Positions 54,197 through 61,974 of a DNA stretch of 64,000 bases are shown here, piece after piece; position 1 is the stretch's first letter; each line of letters opens with the position of its first letter. The DNA comes from Alicyclobacillus fastidiosus (lineage in GTDB: Bacteria > Bacillota > Bacilli > Alicyclobacillales > Alicyclobacillaceae): positions 1,240,001-1,304,000 of the forward strand of contig NZ_CP104067.1 of NCBI RefSeq assembly GCF_026651875.1, written 5' to 3'. The notes beneath the pieces were generated by a model that did not search any database, had not been told where the DNA came from, and was given only the letters and a program-made list of their open reading frames with translations. The position numbers and the translations under genes were made by a program.

Positions 54197-54979
54197 TTAC
54201 CTCTCTGCACGCCTCGTTAGTTGGATAACATAATTGAAATAATCCGGTCGATATTTTGCTCGCAGGAACTCGATAAACCGTCCGTCTTTTGACTTCGTTA
54301 CACGTTCGATATAGAGTAACGCAGCGCGTTTCTCTACAGCTAGCATATCGGCATCCTCGGAGTTCGCATTTATAGCGGTAATCATTTGCGTGGCTTCACT
54401 CAAAGGAATTTGCATTTCACTTTCAATAAAACGATAAGTGAGAACGTTATCGAGGTCATCTTGCCGTTGAATGACCCGACCGATATCCTCCGAAAAGAAT
54501 GACTGTTCAATAGCAATCGGCTTTTCGTCTGCGTAACGAAGGCGCTTGAGCTCCCAAAGCCGTTCTACACCATCAACTGTTTCCGGCAGTTGATCTTGAA
54601 TATCTTTGGTATTCACTGTTCTTGTGCTCAGTACACGCCCTCGTGCTTCATAGCCCGCCTCTTGAATTGTTTCCGAAAAACCCATGAGCTGACCAACCCA
54701 GTTTTCTACTTTGTTTGTTTTTAAGAACGTCCCGCTGCCCCGTTTGCGCCAAAGCAATCCTTCGCTGACCAATGCGTCGATTGCTGTCCGCACAGTGATG
54801 CGACTAACTTGGAATTTTTTTCCTAACTCTGCTTCTGTCGGTACTTTACCGTCATTGTCAATTAAATCTCCGTTTAGGATGTTTCTTCGTAGAATTTCAG
54901 TTAACTGATAGTGTAAAGGGATAGGACTATTGTGATTTAGCATCTCGACGGCCTGAGTCCCAACCTGGTATTTATCCAT
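54197..54979 (-). CDS. GntR-family (HutC/UTRA) transcriptional regulator
   Basis: ATG 54979 follows AAGGGG. The ~260-aa protein has a winged-helix N-terminus (PIPLHYQLTEILRRNILNGD, KVPTEAELGKKFQVSRITVR, then LVSEGLLWRKRGSGTFL). A UTRA effector domain follows (~100-245), ending YRPDYFNYVIQLTRR. It is divergent from the aldehyde dehydrogenase operon. Two GTTATAAC palindromes in the spacer fit GntR/HutC operators. An upstream in-frame extension to 55096 covers one operator and is not used. It probably represses the divergent operon until a sugar-acid metabolite binds. Confidence 0.88.
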   Translation of the reverse strand: MDKYQVGTQAVEMLNHNSPIPLHYQLTEILRRNILNGDLIDNDGKVPTEAELGKKFQVSRITVRTAIDALVSEGLLWRKRGSGTFLKTNKVENWVGQLMGFSETIQEAGYEARGRVLSTRTVNTKDIQDQLPETVDGVERLWELKRLRYADEKPIAIEQSFFSEDIGRVIQRQDDLDNVLTYRFIESEMQIPLSEATQMITAINANSEDADMLAVEKRAALLYIERVTKSKDGRFIEFLRAKYRPDYFNYVIQLTRRAER

Positions 54980-55063
54980 ATATAGCAACCCCTTAGTGAA
55001 GTATCTCTTCATAAATACCATATTACCCCATGGGGTGTTAAACCTAAGTACAAAATTTAGGAT

Positions 55064-55077
55064 AATGTTATAACAAT
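55064..55077. promoter_or_regulatory. GntR operator candidate 1
   Basis: AATGTTATAACAAT is palindromic except for one pair. It shares the 12-base core AATGTTATAACA with operator 2 at 55157-55170 and lies upstream of the gntR start. Confidence 0.6.
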
Positions 55078-55118
55078 AATACGTTTTAGTCGACAACTAA
55101 GGAAATTGATAAAATTCA

Positions 55119-55147
55119 TTGACAACTCTGATGCCTGAGGTTACTAT
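55119..55147 (+). promoter_or_regulatory. Promoter of the aldehyde dehydrogenase operon
   Basis: TTGACA (55119-55124) is a perfect -35 box. TACTAT (55142-55147) is the -10, with a 17-base spacer. Operator 2 lies immediately after the predicted start point. Confidence 0.7.
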
Positions 55148-55156
55148 GCGTATATA

Positions 55157-55170
55157 AATGTTATAACATT
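55157..55170. promoter_or_regulatory. GntR operator candidate 2
   Basis: AATGTTATAACATT is a perfect 14-base palindrome just downstream of the -10 box, where bound repressor would block initiation or elongation. Confidence 0.65.
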
Positions 55171-55200
55171 ATGTCTTTATTACAAATTGGTGGTGATGGG

Positions 55201-56658
55201 ATGAAAGGACATATGTACATCGACGGTGAATGGCTAGACGCGGTGACCGGCGATTATGTGGAGGTCGTGAACCCAGCTACGTTAGAAGTGGTTGGTACTT
55301 TTCCGTCCGGTAGTACCGAGGATGTTCACCTTGCGGTGACGGCTGCGCATAGGGCTTTTCCGGCGTGGTCTAGAACGACAGCGCTCGAGCGTTCCAATTT
55401 TCTTTATCGAGCGTACCAAATTCTCTTGGAGAGAACGAATGAAATTGCGCAGATTTTAACTCTGGAACAAGGGAAACCGCTTACAGAAGCAGTGGGCGAA
55501 GTCAAATTCGCAGCAGAGTACCTGCGGTGGTATGCGGAAGAAGCAAAGAGGGTGTACGGTGATACCATTCCGGCTTCAGCAGCAAACAAACGCATAATGG
55601 TCATTCGTCAGCCAGTTGGAGTGGTGGCGGCCATCACTCCTTGGAATTTCCCAGCACAGATGGTCACGCGGAAAATTGCACCTGCACTAGCAGCGGGATG
55701 TACCGTGGTAGTGAAGCCATCGGAATACACCCCCCTCACGGCATGTGCAATATTTCAGGTTTTCGAAGCTGCGGGATTTCCACAAGGCGTGGTCAATCTG
55801 GTACTCACAAATCCAGGGGACGCATTTGGTGAAGCGGTGCTTGCTGACCGTAGAGTACGCAAAATTACATTCACTGGCTCCGCACGAGTTGGTAAGTACC
55901 TAATGAAAGGTGCGGCGGATCAGGTTAAACGGGTTTCGATGGAGCTCGGCGGAAACGCACCATTTATCGTGTTTGACGATGCTGATTTGGATGTTGCAGT
56001 AGAAGCATGTATCGTCAGCAAGTTTCGGAATGCGGGACAGACTTGCGTCTGTGCAAACCGTGTTTATGTTCATGAATCCGTTTTCGATATGTTCACCGAA
56101 AAGCTTGTAGATAAAGTTACACAACTGAAAGTCGGAAACGGCTTAGACGAAAGTGTAGAGGTTGGACCGGTCATCCACTTAGATGCTCTGCAACGCATTC
56201 AAGCAGCAGTCGATGACGCGGTCGCAAACGGAGCTGAAGTAGTGCTGGGTGGAACATCAGTTCAACCGTCCGCTCTTAGGGGTGCCTTTTATGCACCAAC
56301 CATTCTTACGCACGTTTCAAATACCATGCGCATTTGTCAGGACGAGACATTCGGTCCGGTAGCACCCCTAATATCCTTTACTTCTGAAGAAGAGGTGCTA
56401 CGGGATTCTAATGCCGTTGACTATGGACTGGCCGCATACGTATTTACAAGCGATTTTGAAAGAGCATTTCGTATGGGTGAATCACTGGAGTACGGAATCG
56501 TCGGATTGAATGATCCACTCCCAGGTGTCGTACAGGCGCCGTTTGGTGGCTGGAAGTCCAGTGGCATCGGTACTGAAGGTGGTTATTTCGGTATGGAGTC
56601 ATTCTTGGAATATAAGTATATGTCCATTAGTATGTCGAATCGTTCTGTGAACCGCTAA
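55201..56658 (+). CDS. NAD(P)-dependent aldehyde dehydrogenase, succinate-semialdehyde/dioxovalerate type
   Basis: The 485-aa ALDH has the cofactor segments ITPWNFPAQMVTRKIAPALA (~145-164) and FTGSARVGKYLM (~224). The catalytic pair is Glu248 in SMELGGNAPF and Cys282 in GQTCVCANR. It resembles GabD and alpha-ketoglutaric semialdehyde dehydrogenases. I choose ATG 55201, preceded by GGTGGTGA; ATG 55171 directly abuts operator 2 and lacks a ribosome binding site. It is the first gene of a four-gene operon with a beta-hydroxyacid dehydrogenase, an acid-sugar dehydratase and a permease. That context favours oxidation of a semialdehyde formed from a sugar acid. Confidence 0.88.
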   Translation: MKGHMYIDGEWLDAVTGDYVEVVNPATLEVVGTFPSGSTEDVHLAVTAAHRAFPAWSRTTALERSNFLYRAYQILLERTNEIAQILTLEQGKPLTEAVGEVKFAAEYLRWYAEEAKRVYGDTIPASAANKRIMVIRQPVGVVAAITPWNFPAQMVTRKIAPALAAGCTVVVKPSEYTPLTACAIFQVFEAAGFPQGVVNLVLTNPGDAFGEAVLADRRVRKITFTGSARVGKYLMKGAADQVKRVSMELGGNAPFIVFDDADLDVAVEACIVSKFRNAGQTCVCANRVYVHESVFDMFTEKLVDKVTQLKVGNGLDESVEVGPVIHLDALQRIQAAVDDAVANGAEVVLGGTSVQPSALRGAFYAPTILTHVSNTMRICQDETFGPVAPLISFTSEEEVLRDSNAVDYGLAAYVFTSDFERAFRMGESLEYGIVGLNDPLPGVVQAPFGGWKSSGIGTEGGYFGMESFLEYKYMSISMSNRSVNR

Positions 56659-56672
56659 GGGGGAGAAAAATC

Positions 56673-57551
56673 ATGAAAGTTGGATTTATTGGTGTTGGCC
56701 GAATGGGTGGCGGATTGGCCCGAAACCTGGTGCGCCACGGTTATGATGTGACTGTATTCGACCTCAGTGAAGAAGCTGTATCGCGGGTGTTGGAGATTGG
56801 CGGGACGGCAGCCGCATCTCCTTCCGAACTTGCCGCGTCTGCGGACGTGCTGTTCACTAGCCTTCCGTTACCGAAACACCTCACGGATCTCCTTGTGCAC
56901 GAGGAGAACATATTAGGTCTTATGAAATCTGGGTCAGTAGTAATAGATGTCAGTACGATCGATCCGTCTACTGCGCGGATGCTTTCAGATGCGTCTGCAA
57001 GGCACGGAGTTGCCTTCCTAGCATGTCCGTTAGGAAAAGGTCCGCTTCAGGCAGAAGAGGGGACACAACCGATATACGCGGGTGGACGTAGAGAGGTTTA
57101 CGAAACGTACTTGGATCTACTAAATGACATTAGCACATCCGTGCACTACTTGGGGGATGTCGAGCAGGCGACTGGGTTTAAAATTGTCAGTAACCTTATT
57201 GGTATGACGAACGCCTTGGTTCTGAGCGAGGGGTTGCGGATTGGTGAAGAGGCCGGTATCGATCCGTTGCTATTACAACAGTTGTTGGCTACAACGGGAG
57301 CGGACTCCTACCAACTGACGTTACGTGGACCCAAAATCTTGAACGAAGACTTCACACCGGGATTTTCAGTTCACCTGACCCGAAAGGACGTACGCCTAGG
57401 TGTCGAGATGGCAAGCGAGTTGAACCAGCCATGCCCGTTTAGTGAATTAGCTCTTGAGTACTTTAGCAAGGCTGTTGACGCTGGCTACGGCGACGAGGAC
57501 TGTGCTGCGGTCTACAAATTGTTTAAACCGACCGCCGTTAGGAGTCAATAA
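56673..57551 (+). CDS. 3-hydroxyisobutyrate dehydrogenase family protein (beta-hydroxyacid dehydrogenase)
   Basis: This 292-aa protein has the NAD loop VGFIGVGRMGGGLARNLVRH (~3-22) and the cofactor-specificity residues VFDLS (~30). VIDVSTIDPST (~92) and FKIVSNLIGMTNALVLSEGL (~170) carry the family catalytic Lys. The usual DAPVSGG substrate motif reads ACPLGKG here, a departure that may alter specificity. Family members reduce or oxidise tartronate semialdehyde, 3-hydroxyisobutyrate and related acids. ATG 56673 follows AAGGGGGAG, 14 bases after the ALDH stop. Confidence 0.85.
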   Translation: MKVGFIGVGRMGGGLARNLVRHGYDVTVFDLSEEAVSRVLEIGGTAAASPSELAASADVLFTSLPLPKHLTDLLVHEENILGLMKSGSVVIDVSTIDPSTARMLSDASARHGVAFLACPLGKGPLQAEEGTQPIYAGGRREVYETYLDLLNDISTSVHYLGDVEQATGFKIVSNLIGMTNALVLSEGLRIGEEAGIDPLLLQQLLATTGADSYQLTLRGPKILNEDFTPGFSVHLTRKDVRLGVEMASELNQPCPFSELALEYFSKAVDAGYGDEDCAAVYKLFKPTAVRSQ

Positions 57552-57555
57552 CGAC

Positions 57556-58689
57556 ATGAAGATCACTAAGGTGGAGCCAATTGTACTACGAGTACCGTTA
57601 GATAGCCCTGTAGTTACAAGTTTCGGAATGATGACATCACGAACTTGCGTCTTAGTCTCCGTGGAGGCCGATACGGGTGAATACGGGATTGGTGAGATAT
57701 GGAACAACTTCCCCTCGTGGGGGGTCTACGAGAAGATAGCAACACTAAAGCATGGGATCGAACCGTTGGTAGTCGGAGAAGATCCGAGGGACATCGGAAG
57801 AATCCATCAAAAACTGCTTAAGACTCACACCGTAATGGGGCTTCAGTGGGGCGCTTTAGGACCGATATATCACAGCATTAGCGGTGTTGATATGGCGCTT
57901 TGGGATCTACTGGGTAAACACACCGGATACTCGGTTGCAAAACTGCTTGGCGGCTCAGTAAGGGAATCTGTCGGGGTTTACGCAAGCGGGTTGGGTCCAG
58001 GTACGTTTGAAGAACTAGTAGAACAACATCTGGAAGCGGGTGTAACAGCTTTTAAATTAAAGGTCGGGAAGGAAGAACAACAGGACATCCGCAATCTAAA
58101 GCGAATGCGCGATATCTTGCCGGCGCAGACAAAGCTTATGATTGATGCAAACCAGGCGTGGCAGCGTCGGACAGCTATTCATTGTTTGCAACGTTACAAG
58201 GAGTTTGACCTTACTTGGATCGAGGAACCTTTGCGGTGTGATGACTTGGAAGGACTGTCATTGATTAGAGAAGTGACAGGAATTCCAATTGCGGCTGGGG
58301 AGAACCTGTATGGTCAAAGGAACACTAGGATGGCGTTGGAGCGAAATGCGCTCGACATCATTCAACCAGATCTCAGTAAACAAGGTGGTATCTCTGAATG
58401 CCGGCGGATGGTCGACCTTGCTGCAAGCTGGGAAGTCCCGTACGCACCTCACTTCCTTGGTGGCGCCGTATGTTTGGCAGCGAGTGTTCAATTTGTTGCT
58501 GGCATCCCAGGGAGTGTAATCCTAGAGTTGGATGCCAATCCAAATCCATTTCGGGAGCGACTCTTCACGAAGCCAATCGTGATTGTTAATGGGCACATTT
58601 CTGTGCCACAACAGCCGGGTTTGGGCTTTGAACTCGATGAAGAGTTTGTTCAATTTCATCGGGTCCCATTACAAGATATATCGTTCTGA
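57556..58689 (+). CDS. Enolase-superfamily acid-sugar dehydratase, mandelate racemase subgroup
   Basis: This 377-aa MR/MLE protein has all superfamily residues: K167-L-K169 on the second strand (TAFKLKVGK), metal ligands Asp197, Glu223 and Glu249 (MIDANQAW, WIEEPL, AAGENLYG), and the Asp272/His299 dyad (QPDLSKQGG, APHFLGGA). The KxK plus His-Asp layout is that of MR-type acid-sugar dehydratases, which remove water from aldonates or aldarates. ATG 57556 is four bases after the previous stop. Longer in-frame starts overlap that gene and are discarded. It is probably the committed step of this operon. Confidence 0.87.
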   Translation: MKITKVEPIVLRVPLDSPVVTSFGMMTSRTCVLVSVEADTGEYGIGEIWNNFPSWGVYEKIATLKHGIEPLVVGEDPRDIGRIHQKLLKTHTVMGLQWGALGPIYHSISGVDMALWDLLGKHTGYSVAKLLGGSVRESVGVYASGLGPGTFEELVEQHLEAGVTAFKLKVGKEEQQDIRNLKRMRDILPAQTKLMIDANQAWQRRTAIHCLQRYKEFDLTWIEEPLRCDDLEGLSLIREVTGIPIAAGENLYGQRNTRMALERNALDIIQPDLSKQGGISECRRMVDLAASWEVPYAPHFLGGAVCLAASVQFVAGIPGSVILELDANPNPFRERLFTKPIVIVNGHISVPQQPGLGFELDEEFVQFHRVPLQDISF

Positions 58690-59400
58690 ACATCCTATCA
58701 TACCGAAACCTACAATATAAACAGTACCTCAGACTATGAGTGATTAGACCGCTAGTAATGCATTTGAACCTTCTTAAAGGAAAAGGGGGATATTGAATGA
58801 GCGGTAGGCAACTTACGATTCGCTCGAAGGAAGATGTTATTTCCTTCGTAAACACGAATCCACTTCAAAAAAGAGGTATGCTTCTCATCTTTGTAGCACT
58901 GGGTGGCATCTTTATTGATGCATATGATTTTACAAGTCTCAGCACAGGAAGCGCTGAAATTACTCAACTGTATCATCTGAGTTCATTCGCACTTGGCTTT
59001 GCAACATCCATGATGGCACTTGGGGCATTGATCGGCGCACTGGTTGGGGGGCGTATCACCGATAAGGGTGGGCGCAACACAATGTTTTTACTAGACTTAA
59101 TTTTACTGGTAATTTCCGCGTTGGGTGCTGCGTTTGCGCCGAACTACGCGGTTTTCCTAGTTTTTCGATTCTTGATGGGTGCCGGTGTTGGGATCGACAT
59201 GCCTGTTGCTCTCAGTTTTATCTCAGAGTTCAGTAACACAAAGACAGAGTAGAAACGTAAATATGTGGCAAGGCTTCTGGTACATTGCGACTGTCAGCTC
59301 CGCCGTCCTGGCATTTATTCTTTTCTACGCAGGAGTAGGCAATGAACTGTGGCGTTGGTGCGTAGGTTTTGGCGGTGTGTTTGCTTTCGTTATTTTAATA

Positions 59401-60918
59401 ACTCAACTTTCGCAGGCCAAAACAGGGAGATATGCCTTGATATAGCTGGGTAAACCGTCGATCCACCGCTGTAGTTGACTGCGAATCAGTTTCGAGAGTC
59501 GTTTGCCTGCCTTCTTGGAAACATCATTTACAAGTTCAACCAATTGGCTCAATGCGATGGCCCAGTCCAGTTCGCTCACTTCGTCGCAGAGCATTAGAAA
59601 TAGATTCCCCAATGTACGGTTGTCCGTGCTCTGGCGGTGCTGCCAAGCTAACAGAATATACCGTGAAAAGACAATCGTCGTGTGGCTGATGAGCATGTCA
59701 TAGGAACGTCCTTGAAACTCTTTCTGCAGACGCAGTAATGATTTTGTGCATTTGAAGAACACTTCAATGTCCCATCGAATGCCGTAAATCTGTACGATTT
59801 TCTCGACCGTCAGCGTCGTATCTGTAGACAGGATAGCCAGCCATTCCTTCTTGTTGGTTCGGTGACGAACGAACACCATTTTGATCGGGATGCCTGGGCG
59901 CAGTTGAGTATGTATGGACCTTAAGATTCCTTTCTTCGTACTTTGAACGGGCGTAGCAGCGTAGTACAGCTCTTGCAAGGACAGGCACCGTCCGTCGAGT
60001 AAATATCGTTTGTTGTCCGCCTTGACCATTCCGATGACGTCCAGTCCCCTATCCAGCACGGCTTGAATCAACGGAGCGTGCGTGAACCAACTGTCCATCA
60101 ATACGTACGAGGCATTCATTCCAGCAGACAGAGCACGGTCAATCATGGCAGGGATGATATCTGGGGCCGGGAGAAGTGATTCCATTCTGCGTTTGTATCC
60201 GTGAGTGCGTTTATCAATCGATTGACCCAAGCCTTGAATCTGCGACTTGACGGAACTGAGGAGAGAAAAGTCCACTGGGACGAATGTATGACCGTCAGAC
60301 CAGCCTAACGTCAACATACGAAATCCCTTGTAGTAGCAATTCCGTGCATGGTCTTTGAATCGAGCCAAGAGTTCCACGCACTTACTCCTGTTCCGCTCAT
60401 ACATGGAGTCATCGACAACGAATACGCTGACACGCTTGTCAGATGTTAACGAACTGGTTTTGTTCACGGCCTCCACACTGAGCAATAGGAGAAAGCGTCG
60501 CCATGCAAATCCGGCATGATTGAGAAAACGGTACACAGCATCCTTGCCAGGATATGATTCTGACTTTGCGCTATCAAGAAATTGAAACCAGTTTCGATGA
60601 TGGAAGATGAGCACAAACACAAGCTGGAATAGGTAGGAACACGCAACCCCAAACCTCTTGGTGATGCCAGCATTACGCAGATGCTTAAGGACCTTTAGTT
60701 CTTGAAAGGCAGGACGAATTTCGACAGGCAATTGATTGTTGTTTTCCGTCTCATAACCTATCATATAGGAGAGCACCTCTTCCGGTATGGTAGTGTTTGG
60801 TCGCATTTACTATACCAAAGGAAGTGGTGCTTTTGATTTGTCAACGCTAATATTCTAATCCGTTCAAGTCTTTACGCCACAAGGGCTAGCTACACATTTC
60901 ACTCTGCGAAAGTTGAGT
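59401..60918 (-). mobile_element. Complete IS element (IS4-type, 1518 bp) with 15-bp inverted repeats and 5-bp target duplication
   Basis: Left end ACTCAACTTTCGCAG (59401-59415) and right end CTGCGAAAGTTGAGT (60904-60918) are perfect terminal inverted repeats. TAATA is duplicated at 59396-59400 and 60919-60923. The single gene runs right to left, and its stop codon lies within the left terminal repeat. The element looks intact and potentially mobile. Confidence 0.95.
59403..60806 (-). CDS. IS4-family DDE transposase
   Basis: The 467-aa transposase has catalytic acidic residues in VFVVDDSMYERNR (Asp132/133), VLMDSWFTHAPL (Asp238) and YGIRWDIEVFFKCTKSLL (Glu348). The latter is the Y-x2-R...E-x6-K-like signature of IS4-type enzymes. 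ATG 60806 lies 97 bases inside the right end, and the TGA at 59403-59405 falls in the left terminal repeat. The frame is uninterrupted. It catalyses cut-and-paste movement of the element that disrupts the MFS gene. A short remnant resembling its C-terminus may exist at 43468-43567. Confidence 0.93.
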   Translation of the reverse strand: MRPNTTIPEEVLSYMIGYETENNNQLPVEIRPAFQELKVLKHLRNAGITKRFGVACSYLFQLVFVLIFHHRNWFQFLDSAKSESYPGKDAVYRFLNHAGFAWRRFLLLLSVEAVNKTSSLTSDKRVSVFVVDDSMYERNRSKCVELLARFKDHARNCYYKGFRMLTLGWSDGHTFVPVDFSLLSSVKSQIQGLGQSIDKRTHGYKRRMESLLPAPDIIPAMIDRALSAGMNASYVLMDSWFTHAPLIQAVLDRGLDVIGMVKADNKRYLLDGRCLSLQELYYAATPVQSTKKGILRSIHTQLRPGIPIKMVFVRHRTNKKEWLAILSTDTTLTVEKIVQIYGIRWDIEVFFKCTKSLLRLQKEFQGRSYDMLISHTTIVFSRYILLAWQHRQSTDNRTLGNLFLMLCDEVSELDWAIALSQLVELVNDVSKKAGKRLSKLIRSQLQRWIDGLPSYIKAYLPVLACES

Positions 60919-61830
60919 TAATAATGCGCTACATCTATATGAACGAAAGTCCGATGTGGGCGGCAGAGAACCTGCCTTTGACAGACACAGCAAAGATTTT
61001 AGAACGTACGTACAAAATTTCGGTTCGTGTTGAAGCGGATTCTTTAACAGTACCAAAAAAAGGTCAACGGATCCCTGTATCCATTCTATTTTCGAAAAAG
61101 TACCGAGGTCGATCCGTCTTATCTATGGTTGTCTCCGGCACACAAGCTATGCAGTACTTTGCAATCGGTTTTTATATCCCGGTTATTTCGACCTACATTT
61201 TTGGCAAAGGTATGGTACACAGTCTGACAGGCACACTTATTTTCAATCTGTTCGGCATTATCGGTGGATTTGGTGGCGCTTATTTGAGCTCTCGTTATGG
61301 TATGAGGAAGCTCGCCATATGGGGATACGTTGTAGCCGGACTTAGCCTCTTATTCGCAGGATTCACCAATGGGAACATTCCAGCAATTCTAGGGGTGATT
61401 CCAATTGCGGTGTTCATACTTGCCCATTCAATCGGCCCTGGAGCGCAAGGTAAGACGATGGCAGCCTTGTCTTATCCAACATCCATGCGCGCACTTGGCA
61501 CTGGTGGAGCAGAAGCTGCTAGTCGGGTTGGTAGCATCATTGGCTTCTTTTTCTTCCCGATTTTGTTGTCCGCAACAGGACTGTCAATTACACTCGTCGC
61601 ACTTACCATCTGTCCGCTCATTGGATGGATAGCTTGCGTCGCCATTCGTTGGGAGCCAAACGGTCAAGATGTAGAGCACGATTTATATGTACCTAGTCCC
61701 ATAGTTCAAAAGGTAAATGGGTGACCACATGTCAAAACGGTACAATTGCATGTAAACGTCTCCAAACGTGATATATCAGAAAAACATGTGGCACATATAA
61801 GGGGAGCTAAAGCCACGAGAGACACTAGTT

Positions 61831-61887
61831 ATGTACAAATACTGGTGTGAGGTGGATATCCCAGATGGGCTTGCACCTTACCGCTAG
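61831..61887 (+). CDS. Possible 18-aa leader peptide
   Basis: ATG 61831 to TAG 61885-61887 encodes MYKYWCEVDIPDGLAPYR, ending six bases before a 13-bp hairpin. Purine-rich sequence (ACGAGAGACAC) precedes it, but there is no good ribosome binding site. Position and size resemble leader peptides of drug-inducible exporters. Confidence 0.3.
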   Translation: MYKYWCEVDIPDGLAPYR

Positions 61888-61893
61888 TGTCCC

Positions 61894-61922
61894 AACCCCT
61901 AACTTTTCGAAAGTTAGGGGTT
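61894..61922 (+). terminator. Perfect 13-bp hairpin upstream of the DHA2 exporter (terminator or attenuator)
   Basis: AACCCCTAACTTT (61894-61906) pairs exactly with AAAGTTAGGGGTT (61910-61922) around a TCG loop, followed by GCCTATTTT. It lies 52 bases before the exporter start. It may end upstream transcription or attenuate the exporter. Confidence 0.6.
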
Positions 61923-61974
61923 GCCTATTTTGCACTTAAGTTTGCAGAAAGTATTTCAGGGGGGGATATTTATT

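Larger units (their letters stand above)
58797..61724 (+). pseudogene. MFS transporter gene broken by a frameshift and an IS insertion
   Basis: The first segment (58797-59252) encodes helices 1-4 (GIFIDAYDFTSLSTGSAEI, MALGALIGALVGGRITDKGG, RFLMGAGVGIDMPVALSFI) and stops at 59250. Homologous sequence resumes in the +1 frame (NMWQGFWYIATVSSAVLAFI). It reaches ...VILI at 59400, where the IS element begins. The rest (60924-61724, MRYIYMNESPMWAAENL to the end) follows the IS. Removing the IS and one TAATA copy rejoins VILI-MRYIY in frame. ATG 58797 follows AAAGGGGGATATTGA. It was the permease of the GntR-controlled operon and is now almost certainly non-functional. Confidence 0.9.
61725..61974. 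other. Leader region of the DHA2 exporter
   Basis: Between the broken MFS gene and the next exporter lie a possible 18-aa leader frame (61831-61887) and a strong hairpin (61894-61922). No clear promoter was found. Confidence 0.5.

Noticed and set aside
54004-54210. 68-codon minus-strand frame after the GntR gene
   Set aside because: It overlaps the end of gntR, lacks a ribosome binding site and has no protein-like pattern.
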